NCBI RefSeq assembly: GCF_002024165.1
Contig: NZ_MWQN01000001.1
Coordinates: forward strand, 558,001-622,000
Origin: Embleya scabrispora
GTDB lineage: Bacteria > Actinomycetota > Actinomycetes > Streptomycetales > Streptomycetaceae
DNA length: 64,000 bases
Reading direction: 5' to 3'
The translations under genes and the position numbers were made by a program. This document shows positions 8,267 to 17,017 of this stretch, one piece after another. The notes below the pieces were generated by a model. The model had not been told where the DNA came from. It made no database searches and saw only the letters and a program-made list of their open reading frames with translations. The first letter of the stretch is position 1. Each line of letters opens with the position of its first letter.

Positions 8267-9106
8267 GTGATCGGTTGGTTCGAAGCCGTCGTACTCGGCT
8301 TGGTCCAGGGGCTCACCGAGTTCCTGCCGATCTCCTCCAGCGCGCATCTGCGCATCGTGTCGGCGTTCGCCGGCTGGGAGGACCCGGGTTCGGCGTTCAC
8401 CGCCGTGACCCAGATCGGGACGGAAAGCGCCGTCCTGATCTACTTTCGCAAGGACATCGGCAACATCGTCGGCACGTGGGTGAAGTCCCTGTACACGCCG
8501 TCGCTGCGCGGTGAACTCGACGCGCGCATGGGCTGGTACATCATCGTCGGCACGTTGCCCATCGGGGTACTCGGCCTGATCTTCCAGGACACGATCGAGA
8601 CCACGTTCCGCGATCTGCGGCTGATCGGCACCACGCTGATCGTGTTCGGTCTGATCCTGTTGGTCGCGGACCGGATGGCGCTGAACAACCGGGGCATGGA
8701 AAAGCTCAACGGCAAGGAGTCGCTCATCTACGGCTTCGCCCAGTCGCTGGCGCTGATCCCCGGCGTCTCCCGCTCGGGCGGTACGGTCACCGCGGGCCTG
8801 CTGATGGGGTATCGCCGCGAGGTCGCGGCGCGCTACTCGTTCCTGCTGGCCATCCCGGCGGTACTGGCCTCCGGCGGCCTGGAGTTGTTCAAGATCGGCG
8901 AGGGGCCGGCGCCGGCGTGGGGGCCGACGATCGTGGCCACGCTCGTGGCGTTCGTGGTCGGCTACGCGGCGATCGCCTGGTTCCTGAAGTTCATCAGCAC
9001 GCACAGCTTCACCGTGTTCGTCGCGTACCGCGTCGTCCTGGGCCTGGTCGTGCTCGGCCTGGTGATCTTCGGCGCCCTCGAGCCGACGGCGGGTGCCACG
9101 AAGTAG
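8267..9106 (+). CDS. uppP: Undecaprenyl-diphosphatase UppP (BacA)
   Basis: 279 residues, polytopic. It dephosphorylates undecaprenyl pyrophosphate at the outer face of the membrane, regenerating the lipid carrier for peptidoglycan; overproduction gives bacitracin resistance. The signatures are present: QGLTEFLPISSSAH (residues 14-27), with the catalytic Glu and Ser/His cluster, and PGVSRSG at 165-171. GTG 8267 is the start; it begins exactly at the conserved MIGWFEAVVLG. It stands alone as a monocistron. Confidence 0.95.
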   Translation: MIGWFEAVVLGLVQGLTEFLPISSSAHLRIVSAFAGWEDPGSAFTAVTQIGTESAVLIYFRKDIGNIVGTWVKSLYTPSLRGELDARMGWYIIVGTLPIGVLGLIFQDTIETTFRDLRLIGTTLIVFGLILLVADRMALNNRGMEKLNGKESLIYGFAQSLALIPGVSRSGGTVTAGLLMGYRREVAARYSFLLAIPAVLASGGLELFKIGEGPAPAWGPTIVATLVAFVVGYAAIAWFLKFISTHSFTVFVAYRVVLGLVVLGLVIFGALEPTAGATK

Positions 9107-9123
9107 ATCCGCGCCGCCCCGAA

Positions 9124-9137
9124 GAGCCGTTCGGCTC
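9124..9137. terminator. Small hairpin between convergent genes
   Basis: GAGCCGTTCGGCTC is a perfect inverted repeat, 18 bp after the uppP stop and in the 130-bp convergent gap. There is no T-run, so it would be a weak or actinobacterial-type terminator at most. Confidence 0.35.
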
Positions 9138-9236
9138 CGCCGCGTCCGCCCGTACGCCGGCATCGAACATCGTGTTCGCACGCCGCCGTCGTACACCGCG
9201 CGCACGGCGGAGCCGGACGGCTTCCCGTCGCTCGGG

Positions 9237-10046
9237 TCACCGGTCCCCGAGCATCGCGAACACGAAGGCCAGCCGCCGGTCGACCCACGGCGCCAGGATC
9301 CGGACCGGCTGCCCGTGCCCGTCCGTCGTCATCACCAGGTCGCCGGCCGCCTTCCAGGCGAGTACGCGCGGGCGTACCGCACCGATCGAACCATCGGGGC
9401 CGCCGAGCACGGTGTCGAAGGTCAGGCTCAGCGCGGTGTCCGCCGTGTGGGCGGCCAGGCGGCGTGGATCGGTCGTCGCGAAGAGGTTGCGGCCGACGAT
9501 CTCGGGCCGGCCGGGCTGGTCGATCCGCCAGGTGTGCTTGAGCGGTCGCCGGGTGGGCGGAATCCGCCGGATGGTGCCGACGGGTTCGCCGTCGGCGGCG
9601 CGGACCCGGTCGTGTCGTACGTCGTCGATCGTCTCGGCCGGGTCCACCGTGCAGAGCAGGTCGCCGTCGGGGAGGTACAACGAGCGGCGGTCGTTGCCGG
9701 CGAGCGCACACGGGGTGAAGAAGTCCCCCGGGCCACCGCCGCGCAGGATCCGCACGCCGACCCCGGAACCGGCCGGGCCGGACGTACGCCTTTTCGACGC
9801 GTCGCTCGACAACGGGCCGTAGCGGAACGCGGTGACGCGCTGCCAGGCGGGCGCGTCGGGGTCGAACCCGGCCGTCGGGTCCGGCTCCGAGGCGGGATCC
9901 GCGTCGAAGTCGCGCCCCGGATCGCCCGTCGCGACGGGATCCTCCGAGCCCGGTACCGACGCCGTATCCACCCCGGCCGTCGGCTCCGCCTCACCCCGTC
10001 CCCTGCGCCGCCCGAACACCATCCGACCCCGGTCCTCCTCCGTCAC
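9237..10046 (-). CDS. Hypothetical protein, possible LURP-one/scramblase-like fold
   Basis: 269 residues. The first 70 are disordered and rich in Asp, Pro, Gly and Glu. From about 70 onward is a regular beta-rich domain with repeated short strands (SLYLPDGDLLCTV, VGTIRRI, LKHTWRID, IVGRNLF). That pattern recalls tubby-like/LURP-one or scramblase-related folds, but I cannot confirm it. No signal peptide or membrane segment is seen. It lies 72 bp downstream of the anti-sigma-type kinase on the same strand and may be read through from it. Confidence 0.65.
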   Translation of the reverse strand: MTEEDRGRMVFGRRRGRGEAEPTAGVDTASVPGSEDPVATGDPGRDFDADPASEPDPTAGFDPDAPAWQRVTAFRYGPLSSDASKRRTSGPAGSGVGVRILRGGGPGDFFTPCALAGNDRRSLYLPDGDLLCTVDPAETIDDVRHDRVRAADGEPVGTIRRIPPTRRPLKHTWRIDQPGRPEIVGRNLFATTDPRRLAAHTADTALSLTFDTVLGGPDGSIGAVRPRVLAWKAAGDLVMTTDGHGQPVRILAPWVDRRLAFVFAMLGDR

Positions 10047-10118
10047 GACACGTCGACCCGCGCGCCGGTCGCACCGTCGTACGACCGGACCGCACGCGCT
10101 CGACCGTATCGGGCGGGC

Positions 10119-10586
10119 TCAGACCTCTCCGAGGTCGTCCCCCGCGTCGTCGCCGAAGTCGTCCTCGAAGTCCGCGCCGTAGTCCTCGCCGAAGTCCTCC
10201 TCGAACCCGGCGCACACCGCCTTGCGTCCGCCGCTGCGCAACTCGACCCGGAAGCGCCGGGTCAACGCGGCGACCACGAGCAGACCGCGGCCGGCCTCGG
10301 CGTCTTCCAACACCTCCACGGGGGACGGCAGCGAACACGGCAGGTGATCCAACACCTCGACCCACAACATCCGGCCGTGCAGCGACGCGGACACCTCGTA
10401 GTCGCCGTAGTCGCCGGCGTGCTCGACGGCGTTCGAGGCCAGTTCGGAGGTGACCCGGACCGGATCGTCGGACTCGAAACCGACCCGCTCGCAAAAGCGC
10501 CGCACGTGGGCCCGCGCGGCGGAGACGGTCTGCGGTTTCGACACCAGCCGTACGGTCGAACGTGTCCTGGACACTGTGGTGGCCAC
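10119..10586 (-). CDS. Anti-sigma-type ATP-binding protein (HATPase_c_2) with acidic tail
   Basis: 155 residues. This is the stand-alone GHKL ATPase domain of RsbW/SpoIIAB-like regulators common in streptomycetes. The N-box is ELASNAVEHA (48-57) and the G2-type loop AGRGL (98-102). These proteins bind ATP and sequester sigma factors or phosphorylate anti-anti-sigma partners. The start is GTG 10586, with an excellent SD (GGAGGGGGAG). Residues 129-155 are an unusual acidic tail built of repeated E/D-D-F/Y-G units. No cognate sigma factor or STAS antagonist is adjacent. Confidence 0.85.
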   Translation of the reverse strand: MATTVSRTRSTVRLVSKPQTVSAARAHVRRFCERVGFESDDPVRVTSELASNAVEHAGDYGDYEVSASLHGRMLWVEVLDHLPCSLPSPVEVLEDAEAGRGLLVVAALTRRFRVELRSGGRKAVCAGFEEDFGEDYGADFEDDFGDDAGDDLGEV

Positions 10587-10923
10587 GTCTCCCCCTCCAG
10601 TCGGTCGGGCTGCTGAGAGCACCGTGATCGAATACTTCCTGGAAACGGGCCCGAACTGCGATTTTCGGTCACCGATCGACCGCGATCTGGTAGAAAGCGC
10701 GGCAAGATCGGTGGACCACTTGGAAGTTACCGAATCCGAAGCCCTTCCGGGCGGATCGTTTGGCAAAGAAAACCGCGCGTCGGACCGGACATCCCATGCC
10801 CGGGGCGCCAACCGGCCGTCGCATCCCGGGAGTTCGTCGAAATCCCAGGTCAGCCTACCGAGCCGAGGGCAGTGGGTGCGGCCGAACGCGGGACGATCAC
10901 GCGTCGACGGAGCCTTTGATCAG
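10587..10923. other. Gene-free upstream region of the HATPase gene
   Basis: About 340 bp with no credible ORF. It must hold the promoter of the HATPase gene (minus strand) just upstream of the SD at 10590-10600. Base composition is less GC-extreme than its surroundings (for example 10617-10790), consistent with a regulatory leader. I could not pick a convincing -10/-35. Confidence 0.4.
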
Positions 10924-10972
10924 CGATGACGAACGCCCCGATCCCCACCGGGGATCGGGGCGTTCGTCATCG
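10924..10972. terminator. Perfect 23-bp-stem terminator hairpin
   Basis: A 23-bp perfect inverted repeat (10924-10946 and 10950-10972) with a 3-nt loop lies 25 bp downstream of the lipoprotein stop on the minus strand. It separates that operon from the HATPase promoter. There is no T-run, as is common for actinobacterial terminators. The stem is unusually long and free of mismatches. Confidence 0.85.
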
Positions 10973-10996
10973 GCGGCGAAGGTTCGAGGGGCCGGC

Positions 10997-11638
10997 TCAG
11001 AAGCGGATCGAGCGCTCGATCGACTCGATGTCCCGCAAGCGTTCGGTCGCGCCGCTCGGCGCCGAGGACAACATGTAGATCGGCACCGCGCCGGTGTCGA
11101 TCACGGTGACCCGGAGCCGGAACGGCGCCACGTTGCGGTCCTCGGGGGTGCTCTCGATGTCCATCAGCCACGCGTTGCGCCCGTCGAGGCGGGCCGCCTC
11201 GCTGGAGCGCACCACGTCCTGGGCCTTGGCGGGGTAGATCAGCTCGAGTTGGGCCCGGCCGATGGTCTCCGCCATCTCCGGCATCGATCGCGGTTTGGCG
11301 GTCACGTACGCCTTGGTGTCGACCACGCCGACCATGAACGTGCCGACCGGGTTGTTCGGGTCGGGCGTGGGCTTGGCCGTGGGGTCGGTCGTCTTCGGGT
11401 CGACGGTGGTGGCGACCGAGGAGTACAGGCCGACGATCGGATCCGGCGGCTTGGCGTACCAGCCCTGGGGCAGCACGTACGACACGTGCGCCTTCTCGTC
11501 GCGGATCTCGCCGGGCCGGGCCGAGCGCGTGGCCGCGGGCGGCGCCGACTCGCCGTCGGTGCCGGTGTCGTCGCCCGGTCCGCACGCGCCGACCGCGATC
11601 AGCGCGGCCAGCGTCGCTCCGAGGGCCGCGCGCCTCAT
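10997..11638 (-). CDS. Lipoprotein, uncharacterised
   Basis: 213 residues. The signal sequence has two Arg, a hydrophobic core and the lipobox AVGAC with the lipidated Cys19, then a Gly/Asp/Pro linker. The mature domain (about 45-213) looks like a small alpha/beta secreted domain (VSYVLPQGWYAKPP, NVAPFRLRVTVID) resembling the LpqN/T-like or PsbP-like fold; this is tentative. Its ATG overlaps the stop of the upstream TPR gene in an ATGA arrangement (11635-11638), so the two are translationally coupled. Confidence 0.8.
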   Translation of the reverse strand: MRRAALGATLAALIAVGACGPGDDTGTDGESAPPAATRSARPGEIRDEKAHVSYVLPQGWYAKPPDPIVGLYSSVATTVDPKTTDPTAKPTPDPNNPVGTFMVGVVDTKAYVTAKPRSMPEMAETIGRAQLELIYPAKAQDVVRSSEAARLDGRNAWLMDIESTPEDRNVAPFRLRVTVIDTGAVPIYMLSSAPSGATERLRDIESIERSIRF

Positions 11639-12450
11639 CCCAGGTCCTCCGCGTCGCCCCCGTCGACCTCCACGTCGCCCGCCTCGACCGCGGCCCGGTA
11701 GGCCGCCTCGACCTCGCTCGTGGCCGCGCCCTCCCGGTCGAGCAGGTGCGCGTACAGCAGGCGCGAGCCGGCCAGGTCGGCGTCGAGCGCGCGCCGGATG
11801 TGCTCCCGGGCGTCCTCGGTCCGGCCCGCGTCCAGTTCGGCGTCGCCGAGGTCGACCAGCGCGTCCTCCTGGCCCGCCTCGACCGCGCGGGTCAGCCAGG
11901 CGATGCCGTCGTCGACGGCGTCGCCGTTGAGCAGCAGTCGGCCGAGGTTGGCCATCGCGAACGCGTCGCCGGCCTCCGCCGCCGGGCGCAGCAGCGCCTC
12001 GGCCTCGGCGGCCCGGTCGAAGTCCTGGAGGAAGGCCGCGAAGTCGTTCGGCGCGTCGGGGTCGCCGGTCTCGATCGCCGAAACGTACCAGCGCTCGGCC
12101 GCGGCCGGCTCGTCGAGCGCGTCGGCGAGCAGGTTGGCGATCGGCAGCGCCCAGCGCGTCTCGCCCAGCCGGTGGCGGTCGATCAGCAGGTCGACCGCGG
12201 CCTCCGCCCGACCGGTGACCTCCAACAACTCGCTCAGCGCGTCCACGGCCTCCGTGTCGCCCTCCGCCAGCGCTTGGCGCAGCACCGCCTCGGCGGTCTC
12301 GTCGCCGCCCGCGAACATCAGTTCGCCGGCCTTGCGCCGGGCGTCGGGCGCACCGGCGTCGGCGGCCGCCAGGTAGAGCTCGACGGCGACGTCCATGCGT
12401 CCCTCGCGCACTGCTCGGTCGGCCTGGGCGAGGTGGTTCGTGCCGGACAT
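11635..12450 (-). CDS. TPR/Sel1-repeat protein
   Basis: 271 residues, almost entirely alpha-helical hairpins with the Ala-rich spacing of TPR/Sel1 repeats (for example AMANLGRLLLNGDAVDDGIA and DALVDLGDAELDAGRTEDAR). It is acidic and soluble with no signal peptide, presumably a protein-interaction scaffold. The start ATG 12450 follows a region with little SD. Its stop overlaps the start of the downstream lipoprotein gene, implying a joint function, perhaps at the cytoplasmic face of the membrane. Confidence 0.83.
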   Translation of the reverse strand: MSGTNHLAQADRAVREGRMDVAVELYLAAADAGAPDARRKAGELMFAGGDETAEAVLRQALAEGDTEAVDALSELLEVTGRAEAAVDLLIDRHRLGETRWALPIANLLADALDEPAAAERWYVSAIETGDPDAPNDFAAFLQDFDRAAEAEALLRPAAEAGDAFAMANLGRLLLNGDAVDDGIAWLTRAVEAGQEDALVDLGDAELDAGRTEDAREHIRRALDADLAGSRLLYAHLLDREGAATSEVEAAYRAAVEAGDVEVDGGDAEDLG

Positions 12451-12590
12451 GGTCCTGCTTTCGGATCGCGGGGCGTAGGCCCACGAGCCTGCCACATCAC
12501 CGGGCTTTCGACGTGGTCGGCACGGACGGTGCCGGGCTCCGCCGGGCGCCCGGCGAGTGCGTGCCGCCGCTCGGAGTCGAGCCCCGCCGC

Positions 12591-14045
12591 TCAGAACGGA
12601 TGCGGCGCGATCTCTCCCCGCATGGTCACCCACTGCGTCTCGGTGAACGCCTCGATGTTGGCCTCCGGACCGCCGAACCGGGCGCCCGTGCCCGACGCCG
12701 CCTGGCCACCGAAGGGGGCGTTGGCCTCGTCGTTGACCGTCTGGTCGTTGATGTGCACCAGGCCGGTGGGGATCGCGTCGGCGACGCGCATCGCCTGCCC
12801 GACGTCGCCGAGGATGCCGAGCGAGAGCCCGTACTCGCTGTTCCGGGCCAGCGCGATGGCCTCTTCCACGGTGTCGAACGGGACGACCGGCGCCACCGGT
12901 CCGAACACCTCGTCGGTGTACGCGGGCATCGTCGGCCGCACGTCCGCGAGCACGGTGGGCCGGTAGAACAGCCCCTCGTACGTGCCGCCGGCGGCCGGCC
13001 GCGCGCCCGCGGCCACGCTGTCCCGGACCAGGCCGTCGATCCGGCGCAGTTGCCGCTCGTCGATGATCGGGCCGAGTGCCACGTCCTCGGTCGCGGGGTC
13101 GCCGACCGGCAGGTGGTCGGCCTTCGCGGCCAGGGCCGCCACGTAGTCCGGGTACAGGCTCTCGTGGACGAGGTGGCGGCCGGTGGCCATGCAGATCTGG
13201 CCCTGGTGCAGGAAGGAGCCCCAGGCGCCGGCCGCCGCTGCGCGGTCCACGTCGGCGCCGGGGAGCACGATCAGCGCGTTGTTGCCGCCCAGTTCCAGGT
13301 GTGCGCGCTTGAGCAGGCGTCCACAGGCTTCGCCGATCCGGCGGCCGGCGGCGGTGGATCCGGTGAACGAGACGATCCGTACCTCGGGGGCGGACACCAG
13401 GGCCGCGCCCGTCTCGGCCCCGCCGGGCACCAGGTGCAGCACACCGGCGGGCAGGCCGGCCTCCTCCAGGATCCGGGCGAGCACCACACCGCCGCAGATC
13501 GCCGTGCGCGGGTCCGGCTTGAGCAGGACGGCATTGCCGAGCGCGAGCGCGGGCGCGACGGAGCGGATCGACAGGATCAGCGGGTAGTTGAACGGCGCGA
13601 TCACACCGACCACGCCCGCCGGACGGCGGCGGGCCAGGCTCCAGCGCGGCTGGGCCGACGGGAGCACCAGGCCCTGCGGATGCGCCGCGAGCGCCGACGC
13701 CTCGAAGCACTCGGCCGCGGCGAAGCCCACCTCGACGGACGCCTTGGCCGGGACCGATCCGGACTCGCGGACCAGCAGGCCCCGGATCTCCTCGGCGTGC
13801 CGCTCGAACAGCAGCCCCGCGCGGCGCAATACGGCGGCGCGCTCGTCGTACGGCCGGGCCGCCCAGTCGCCCTGCGCCGCGGCGGCGGCGGAAGCCGCGC
13901 GGGCGACGTCGGCGGGATCGGCCGCGCCGACCACACCCAGCACGTTCCCGGTCGCCGGCTCGACCGCCTCGTACGTCCCTCCGGACCCGGAGGTCCAGCG
14001 CCCGTCGAAGATCTTTCCGGTCCATGTGCCGTCGGCAAGCAACAT
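12591..14045 (-). CDS. Aldehyde dehydrogenase, benzaldehyde/vanillin dehydrogenase-like
   Basis: 484 residues. NAD(P)-dependent ALDH with oxyanion Asn153 (PFNYP), general base Glu251 in LELGGNNALIV, and nucleophile Cys285 in HQGQICMATGR. The overall pattern (long N-terminal LADGTWTGKIFDG, FTGSTAAGR) is closest to benzaldehyde/vanillin dehydrogenases, which oxidise aromatic aldehydes to acids. ATG 14045 has a perfect AGGAGGA SD nine bases upstream. It is divergent from the GNAT gene, and no aromatic-degradation partners are adjacent. Confidence 0.88.
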   Translation of the reverse strand: MLLADGTWTGKIFDGRWTSGSGGTYEAVEPATGNVLGVVGAADPADVARAASAAAAAQGDWAARPYDERAAVLRRAGLLFERHAEEIRGLLVRESGSVPAKASVEVGFAAAECFEASALAAHPQGLVLPSAQPRWSLARRRPAGVVGVIAPFNYPLILSIRSVAPALALGNAVLLKPDPRTAICGGVVLARILEEAGLPAGVLHLVPGGAETGAALVSAPEVRIVSFTGSTAAGRRIGEACGRLLKRAHLELGGNNALIVLPGADVDRAAAAGAWGSFLHQGQICMATGRHLVHESLYPDYVAALAAKADHLPVGDPATEDVALGPIIDERQLRRIDGLVRDSVAAGARPAAGGTYEGLFYRPTVLADVRPTMPAYTDEVFGPVAPVVPFDTVEEAIALARNSEYGLSLGILGDVGQAMRVADAIPTGLVHINDQTVNDEANAPFGGQAASGTGARFGGPEANIEAFTETQWVTMRGEIAPHPF

Positions 14046-14205
14046 GCGGCGTCCTCCTAGGCGATCGGCCGCGCGGGTCGCGGCGGACCTGCTCGAAACC
14101 TCGACGTGCCCGATACGCCGGGATGTTGCTACGGATGCCCCGCTCCCGAGCCGATTCCTTCCGCTCACCGGAAGGGTGGACGTGCCGATGTGATGGGGTG
14201 TCCCC

Positions 14206-15012
14206 ATGACCGACGCGACCTCGCCCGTGATCTCCCTCGGCTTCCGCACCGACCTGATGCTGCTCACCCTCCAGGGCAGCCGGGTCGAGGAGCGGGACGG
14301 CTACCGGGTCGTCCGTACGCCCGCCAACCCCACTTTCCACTGGGGCAACTTCCTCCTTCTGCCCGCTGCCCCGGCCCCCGGCACCGCGGCCCGCTGGGTG
14401 GACACCTTCCGCCGCGAATTCCCCGACGCGGACCACGTGGCCCTCGGCGTCGACGGCACGGACGGCGCCACCGGCGACCCGGCCGACCTCGCCGCCGCCG
14501 ATCTGCACGTCGAGCGCGGCACGGTCCTGACCGCCGCGTCCCTGCGCCCGCCGGCACGCCCCAACACGACCGCGACCTACCGCGTCGCCGACACCGACGA
14601 CGACTGGGCCCAGGCGCTCGCGCTCAACGAGGCCGGCAACACCGACTTCGAGCCCACCGCCTACCGCGAGTTCGCCGCCCGCCGGTTGGCCGGCTTCCGC
14701 GCCCTGCAGGAACGCGGCCACGGCGCCTGGTTCGGCGCCTTCGAGGACGGCCGACTCCGCGCCGGCCTGGGCCTGTTCACCGACGGTCGGGGCCTGGCCC
14801 GCTACCAGACCGTCGGCACCCACCCGGACCACCGCAACCGCGGCCTGGCCTCCGGCCTGGTCCACGCCGCCGCCGTCCACGCCGCGACGAACTGGTCCGC
14901 GACCACCTTGGTCATCGTCGCCGACCCCGACTATGTGGCCATCGACATCTACCGCCGCCTGGGCTTCACCGGCACGGAAACCCAGATCCAACTGCAGATC
15001 GTCCCCGCCTGA
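14206..15012 (+). CDS. GNAT-family N-acetyltransferase
   Basis: 268 residues. The C-terminal half is a GNAT domain with the acetyl-CoA-binding motif A, VGTHPDHRNRGLASGLV (about residues 204-220), and a final strand motif DIYRRLGF. The N-terminal half (1-115) looks like a degenerate second GNAT lobe, as in tandem-GNAT proteins. Acceptor substrate is unknown. It is convergent with the SDR gene. Confidence 0.82.
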   Translation: MTDATSPVISLGFRTDLMLLTLQGSRVEERDGYRVVRTPANPTFHWGNFLLLPAAPAPGTAARWVDTFRREFPDADHVALGVDGTDGATGDPADLAAADLHVERGTVLTAASLRPPARPNTTATYRVADTDDDWAQALALNEAGNTDFEPTAYREFAARRLAGFRALQERGHGAWFGAFEDGRLRAGLGLFTDGRGLARYQTVGTHPDHRNRGLASGLVHAAAVHAATNWSATTLVIVADPDYVAIDIYRRLGFTGTETQIQLQIVPA

Positions 15013-15131
15013 CCCACCCGCGCCCGAAGGATCAAACCTCGCCGGCCCGATCGGGAGGTCCACCCATCCGGTCCATCAGGGCGTACATGACGTCCACGCC
15101 GAGCCGCGGATTCGTGGCCGCCTGCCGGAGT

Positions 15132-15168
15132 CCTCCGGCCGAGGTGGCCTCGAAAGCCGGCCGGGCTG
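15132..15168 (-). repeat. Solitary copy of the intergenic repeat family
   Basis: Between the convergent GNAT and SDR genes (15013-15241). Read on the minus strand it gives AGCCCGGCCGGC, then TTTCGAGGCC and CACCTCGGCCGGAG. That is one alpha plus one partial beta module of the repeat arrays at 27.9, 55.9 and 59.0 kb, with one or two changes. A degenerate second copy follows at about 15171-15190. Confidence 0.7.
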
Positions 15169-15241
15169 ATGTGGCTTCGAGTGCAGGCCGGACCGGTGGG
15201 TGGTCTCGGCGGCGGGGCGGGTGTGCCGGGGCGGTGTGGGT

Positions 15242-15976
15242 TCACCAGGGGATCGGGCCGTCCTCGGTCAGGAAGGCGACCGTTGGGCCGTCCTCGCCCA
15301 CGGTTGCCATGTCGACCGCGACGGCTGCGCCGTCTTGTGCCGTGCGTGTTCCGGTGTGGCGGTTGAGGTCGGTTGCGCAGTAGCCGGGACTCACGGCGTT
15401 GACGAGGATCCCTTCGGCGCGCAGTTCGTTGGCGTAGAGCACGGTGATTGCGTTCAGCGCGCTTTTCGAGGTGCAGTAGGGGAGAAGGATCGACGAGTAG
15501 GCGGACCACGGGCTGCCCGGGTCGGCGAGGTGGGTGAGGGAGCCGAGTTCGCTGGACATGTTGACGATGCGTGCCGCGGCCGAGCGGCGGAGTAGCGGGA
15601 GCATGGCGTGGGTCACCGCGATGACGCCGAACACGTTGGTCTCGTAGACCTGCCGGACGGTGGCGGCGGGGGTTTCACTCGGCTTCAGCGGTCCGGTGGC
15701 GATCGCGGCGTTGTTGACGAGGATGTCGAGGCGGCCGAACGTGGCGTCGATGTGCTCGGCGGCGGCCCGGACCGAGGTCTCGTCGGTGACGTCCAGTGGT
15801 ACGAACCGTACGTCGGCGCCGTCGGCACGAAGCTCCTCGGCCGCCGCCTCGCCGCGCTCGGCGTCGCGCGCGCCGATCAGCACGGTGATGCCGAGGGCCG
15901 CGAGCCTGCGCGCCGTTTCCTTGCCGATGCCCTTGTTCGCGCCGGTGATCAGGGCGGTCTTCCGCGAAGTCGTCAT
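15242..15976 (-). CDS. Short-chain dehydrogenase/reductase (SDR)
   Basis: 244 residues, classical SDR. The cofactor motif TGANKGIG lies at 11-18, NNAA at 88-91, and the catalytic Ser region NMSSELG is followed by Tyr167 and Lys171 (YCTSK). Arg36 (GARDAE) suggests NADP(H) preference. It resembles carbonyl-reductase-like SDRs of streptomycetes; the physiological substrate is unknown. It is divergent from a LysR regulator 71 bp away, and so is its probable target. Confidence 0.9.
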   Translation of the reverse strand: MTTSRKTALITGANKGIGKETARRLAALGITVLIGARDAERGEAAAEELRADGADVRFVPLDVTDETSVRAAAEHIDATFGRLDILVNNAAIATGPLKPSETPAATVRQVYETNVFGVIAVTHAMLPLLRRSAAARIVNMSSELGSLTHLADPGSPWSAYSSILLPYCTSKSALNAITVLYANELRAEGILVNAVSPGYCATDLNRHTGTRTAQDGAAVAVDMATVGEDGPTVAFLTEDGPIPW

Positions 15977-16033
15977 GGCTCACAGCCTCCCCTCGACCAC
16001 GGGCGGCGGGGAAAGACCGGAAGGCTCTGGATC

Positions 16034-16048
16034 TATAGTCCACGGATA
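16034..16048. promoter_or_regulatory. Candidate LysR-box (TAT-N9-ATA)
   Basis: TATAGTCCACGGATA fits the T-N11-A dyad of LysR-type regulators and overlaps the LysR start codon, in the 71-bp gap shared with the divergent SDR gene. It would allow autorepression and SDR activation. Confidence 0.45.
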
Positions 16049-16995
16049 TGAGTGAGCTGGAGGTGCGGGAGCTGAGGTACTTCATCGCGGTCGCCGAGGA
16101 GCTGAACTTCAGCCGGGCCGCGGAACGCCTGGGTATGGCGCAGCCCCCGCTGTCGAAGGCGATCGCCCTGATGGAGTCCCGGCTCGGGGTGCGCCTGCTG
16201 GAGCGCACCACCCGGCAGGTGAGGTTGACCTCCGCCGGTCGGGTGCTGCTCGACCAGGCCCGGATCGCGGTCGACGCGGTGCACGCGGCGGCCCGGCGGG
16301 CACGCCGCGCCGGTCAGCCGACACCCCGGCTCGTCGTGGCGGTCAAGCCGGGAGGCGATGCGGGACTGCTGCGGGAGATCCTCGCCGCCTACCGGGGGGC
16401 GGGCGCGCAGCTGCCACCGCCCGAAGTCGTCGTCGCCGGCAGCGGAGAGCCGATCGCCATGTTGCGGGACGGCCGCGCCGACGTGGCGCTGCTGCGCAGC
16501 CCGTTCGACGGTCGAGGGCTGGATTCCCAGACGCTCGTGGTCGAGCCGCGACTGGCCGTCCTCCCCGCCGCGCACCGCCTGGCCGGACGCCGGCGACTGC
16601 GGCCGGCCGACCTCGAGGGCGAGCCGATCCCACGCTGGAAAGGGGCCGCCCCCGCCACCCTCGCCTACTACACGGGCTGCGACGGAGCGGAGGCAGGCGA
16701 CGGCCACCCGGGCTCGGCGCCGGCCGACCCTCCCGAGGGGCCGCTCGTGGCGAGCGTCGAGCAACTCTTGGAGGTGGTCGCGCTGGGCCAGGCGGTGGCG
16801 TTCCTGGCGCTGTCCACCACCAAGCGGTACCAGCGCCCGGACATCGCATATCGGCCGGTCACCGGCCTCAGCCCCAGCGCGGTCGTGGTCGCCTGGCCGG
16901 AGACCTCACGATCACCGGCCGTCGCCGCGTTCGTCCGAGCCGCCCACGACGTCGCCGCCGACCACCCCGACCACATGAGCGCACTGGCCTACTGA
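16048..16995 (+). CDS. LysR-family transcriptional regulator
   Basis: 315 residues. The N-terminal winged helix-turn-helix (1-60) is canonical: ELRYFIAVAEELNFSRAAER, then LGMAQPPLSKAI. It is followed by a two-lobe effector-binding domain (about 90-300). It presumably controls the divergent SDR gene in response to a small molecule. An inserted Gly/Glu/Asp-rich stretch near 210-235 is longer than usual. It is convergent with the zinc alcohol dehydrogenase of the glycerol operon. Confidence 0.92.
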   Translation: MSELEVRELRYFIAVAEELNFSRAAERLGMAQPPLSKAIALMESRLGVRLLERTTRQVRLTSAGRVLLDQARIAVDAVHAAARRARRAGQPTPRLVVAVKPGGDAGLLREILAAYRGAGAQLPPPEVVVAGSGEPIAMLRDGRADVALLRSPFDGRGLDSQTLVVEPRLAVLPAAHRLAGRRRLRPADLEGEPIPRWKGAAPATLAYYTGCDGAEAGDGHPGSAPADPPEGPLVASVEQLLEVVALGQAVAFLALSTTKRYQRPDIAYRPVTGLSPSAVVVAWPETSRSPAVAAFVRAAHDVAADHPDHMSALAY

Positions 16996-17017
16996 CCGGG
17001 GCGCGCATCCCCGGGGT

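Noticed and set aside
11635-15063. Very long minus-strand frame starting at 15063
   Set aside because: Only its last 271 residues (from 12450) are the real TPR protein; the rest is antisense or out of frame with the ALDH and GNAT genes.
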